Source: Pseudomonadota bacterium (GTDB lineage Bacteria; Pseudomonadota; Alphaproteobacteria; Rhizobiales; Hyphomicrobiaceae). From it: 5,209 nucleotides of DNA. The first letter of the stretch is position 1. The number at the start of each line of letters is the position of its first letter. The position numbers and the translations under genes are program-made. The stretch lies in the NCBI GenBank assembly GCA_023423275.1, contig JAFAFW010000105.1:1-5209 (forward strand), written 5' to 3'. Shown one piece after another: positions 4,448 to 5,209 of this stretch. Under the pieces are notes generated by a model, which was not told the origin of the DNA, searched no databases, and saw nothing but the letters and a program-made list of their open reading frames with translations.

Positions 4448-5209
4448 TTAATCGCTGGCGGAAACGATAGGACCGGGGATGTAGGAGCGCTTCAAGGGTA
4501 AAAGCATCTGATAGCGCGGCTCGAACTGGTGGTAATGCTCATAAATCAGTTCGATCAGTGCAGACCCGTCGATCAGCCGCAGGTTAGGCTTTGTCTGTTC
4601 AAAGGTTCTTGCATCGGCGCTGAATGACCCAAGGGTGACGAAAAGGCCTTTTTCCTCGCGCTCAATCGCTCCAAACAGTTTCTGGACATCCGGGCGTCCA
4701 ATTGTCGAGAGGATTTGCTTGCACTGAACCTTGATGATCGGCGGTTCGAAGCCAAGTTCGTCGCGGTGCGCAATGATATCCACGCCGCCATCTGCCGATG
4801 CCTGTGTGACGCGTGAATGATAGCCCATGCACTTGAGCAGATGTGCGATGAAGTGCTCAAACTGATACGGCGTCTGCGACGTTTTCAGGCGCTTGATGAT
4901 GAAATCCTCGGTCGATTCCTCGACCTGTGCTGAAACTGTCTCTGCACTTACATCGTCGATGTCACTAGCTTCAAATTCTCTGCCTTCCATTGCGGCGAGA
5001 AACTCATCGGCGTTCGCGGCAACACGAAACATCGTGATTGCTGACCCGATTTCATTCAGCGCATTTTGTGAGAATGTGGTGCGGGGCAAGGAGGTCAGCC
5101 ACTTGACCGGCCTTATATGAGGATACTCTGCGTGTCGGCCGGGCTCGTAGGAGTAGGGGCCGTTTACCATGCCGATATTCACCATGCGGTTGGGCTTGGA
5201 GGGGTAGAT
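4448..5209 (-). CDS. Mrr-like restriction endonuclease, C-terminal part (5' end outside window)
   Basis: The frame is open to the right edge: eight more codons (IYPSKPNR) precede the Met at 5185, so that Met is probably internal. Numbering here is from that Met. Residues 1-55 (GPYSYEP, YPHIRPVKWL, FSQNALNEIGSAITMFRV) match the end of the N-terminal module seen before Mrr domains in restriction-system proteins of about 300 residues. A variable acidic linker (about 60-95) follows. The Mrr catalytic domain is at about 105-217: E110 in QFEHFIAHLL, MGYHSRVTQ, D136 in GGVDIIAH, Q154 and K156 in VQCKQ, and the closing GLFVTLGSFSADARTF and LIDGSALIELI. The D...QxK form of the PD-(D/E)xK site is the one typical of Mrr. 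Such enzymes often cut modified foreign DNA (type IV restriction), but specificity cannot be told here. The domain is intact up to its TAA at 4448-4450. Confidence 0.92.
   Translation of the reverse strand: MYPSKPNRMVNIGMVNGPYSYEPGRHAEYPHIRPVKWLTSLPRTTFSQNALNEIGSAITMFRVAANADEFLAAMEGREFEASDIDDVSAETVSAQVEESTEDFIIKRLKTSQTPYQFEHFIAHLLKCMGYHSRVTQASADGGVDIIAHRDELGFEPPIIKVQCKQILSTIGRPDVQKLFGAIEREEKGLFVTLGSFSADARTFEQTKPNLRLIDGSALIELIYEHYHQFEPRYQMLLPLKRSYIPGPIVSASD

Overview
The window looks like chromosomal DNA of an alphaproteobacterium, most likely a sphingomonad (Sphingobium/Sphingomonas/Novosphingobium type). This rests on the GC-rich coding style with frequent TAT and GGC codons, the sequence style of the genes, and an IS5-family element of a kind common in that group. 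It is an inference from sequence character, not from a database match.

Bases 1-2873 are a compact, GC-rich, plus-strand stretch. It holds the C-terminal part of a GH92 exo-alpha-mannosidase (open at the left edge). A short low-molecular-weight tyrosine-phosphatase-like frame follows, whose GTG start overlaps the mannosidase stop (GTGA) and which ends early. Next is a 413-residue, probably exported protein with TPR-like helices and a TonB-C-like C-terminal domain. All three could be read from one transcript. Only the mannosidase has a confident biochemical role: trimming alpha-linked mannose from glycans.

Bases 2874-3187 contain no convincing gene. They hold several inverted repeats, including a 10-bp bulged hairpin, and resemble dispersed intergenic repeat DNA. 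The sequence becomes less GC-rich from about 3060, and the content to the right looks accessory.

Bases 3188-5209 carry a small predicted membrane protein (plus strand), a complete IS5-family insertion sequence of about 905 bp (transposase on the minus strand), and the C-terminal part of an Mrr-like PD-(D/E)xK restriction endonuclease (minus strand) that runs off the right edge. If the IS is removed, the membrane gene and the endonuclease are convergent with stop codons about 15 bp apart, so the IS sits in a narrow gap between two 3' ends. A T7 tract at the membrane gene's apparent start joins two frames that would together make a longer, better-formed membrane protein. This is the most interesting local oddity.

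I see no clear evidence of a new multi-gene system. The endonuclease-membrane protein pair is the only candidate for one, and because the genes are convergent it is not an operon.
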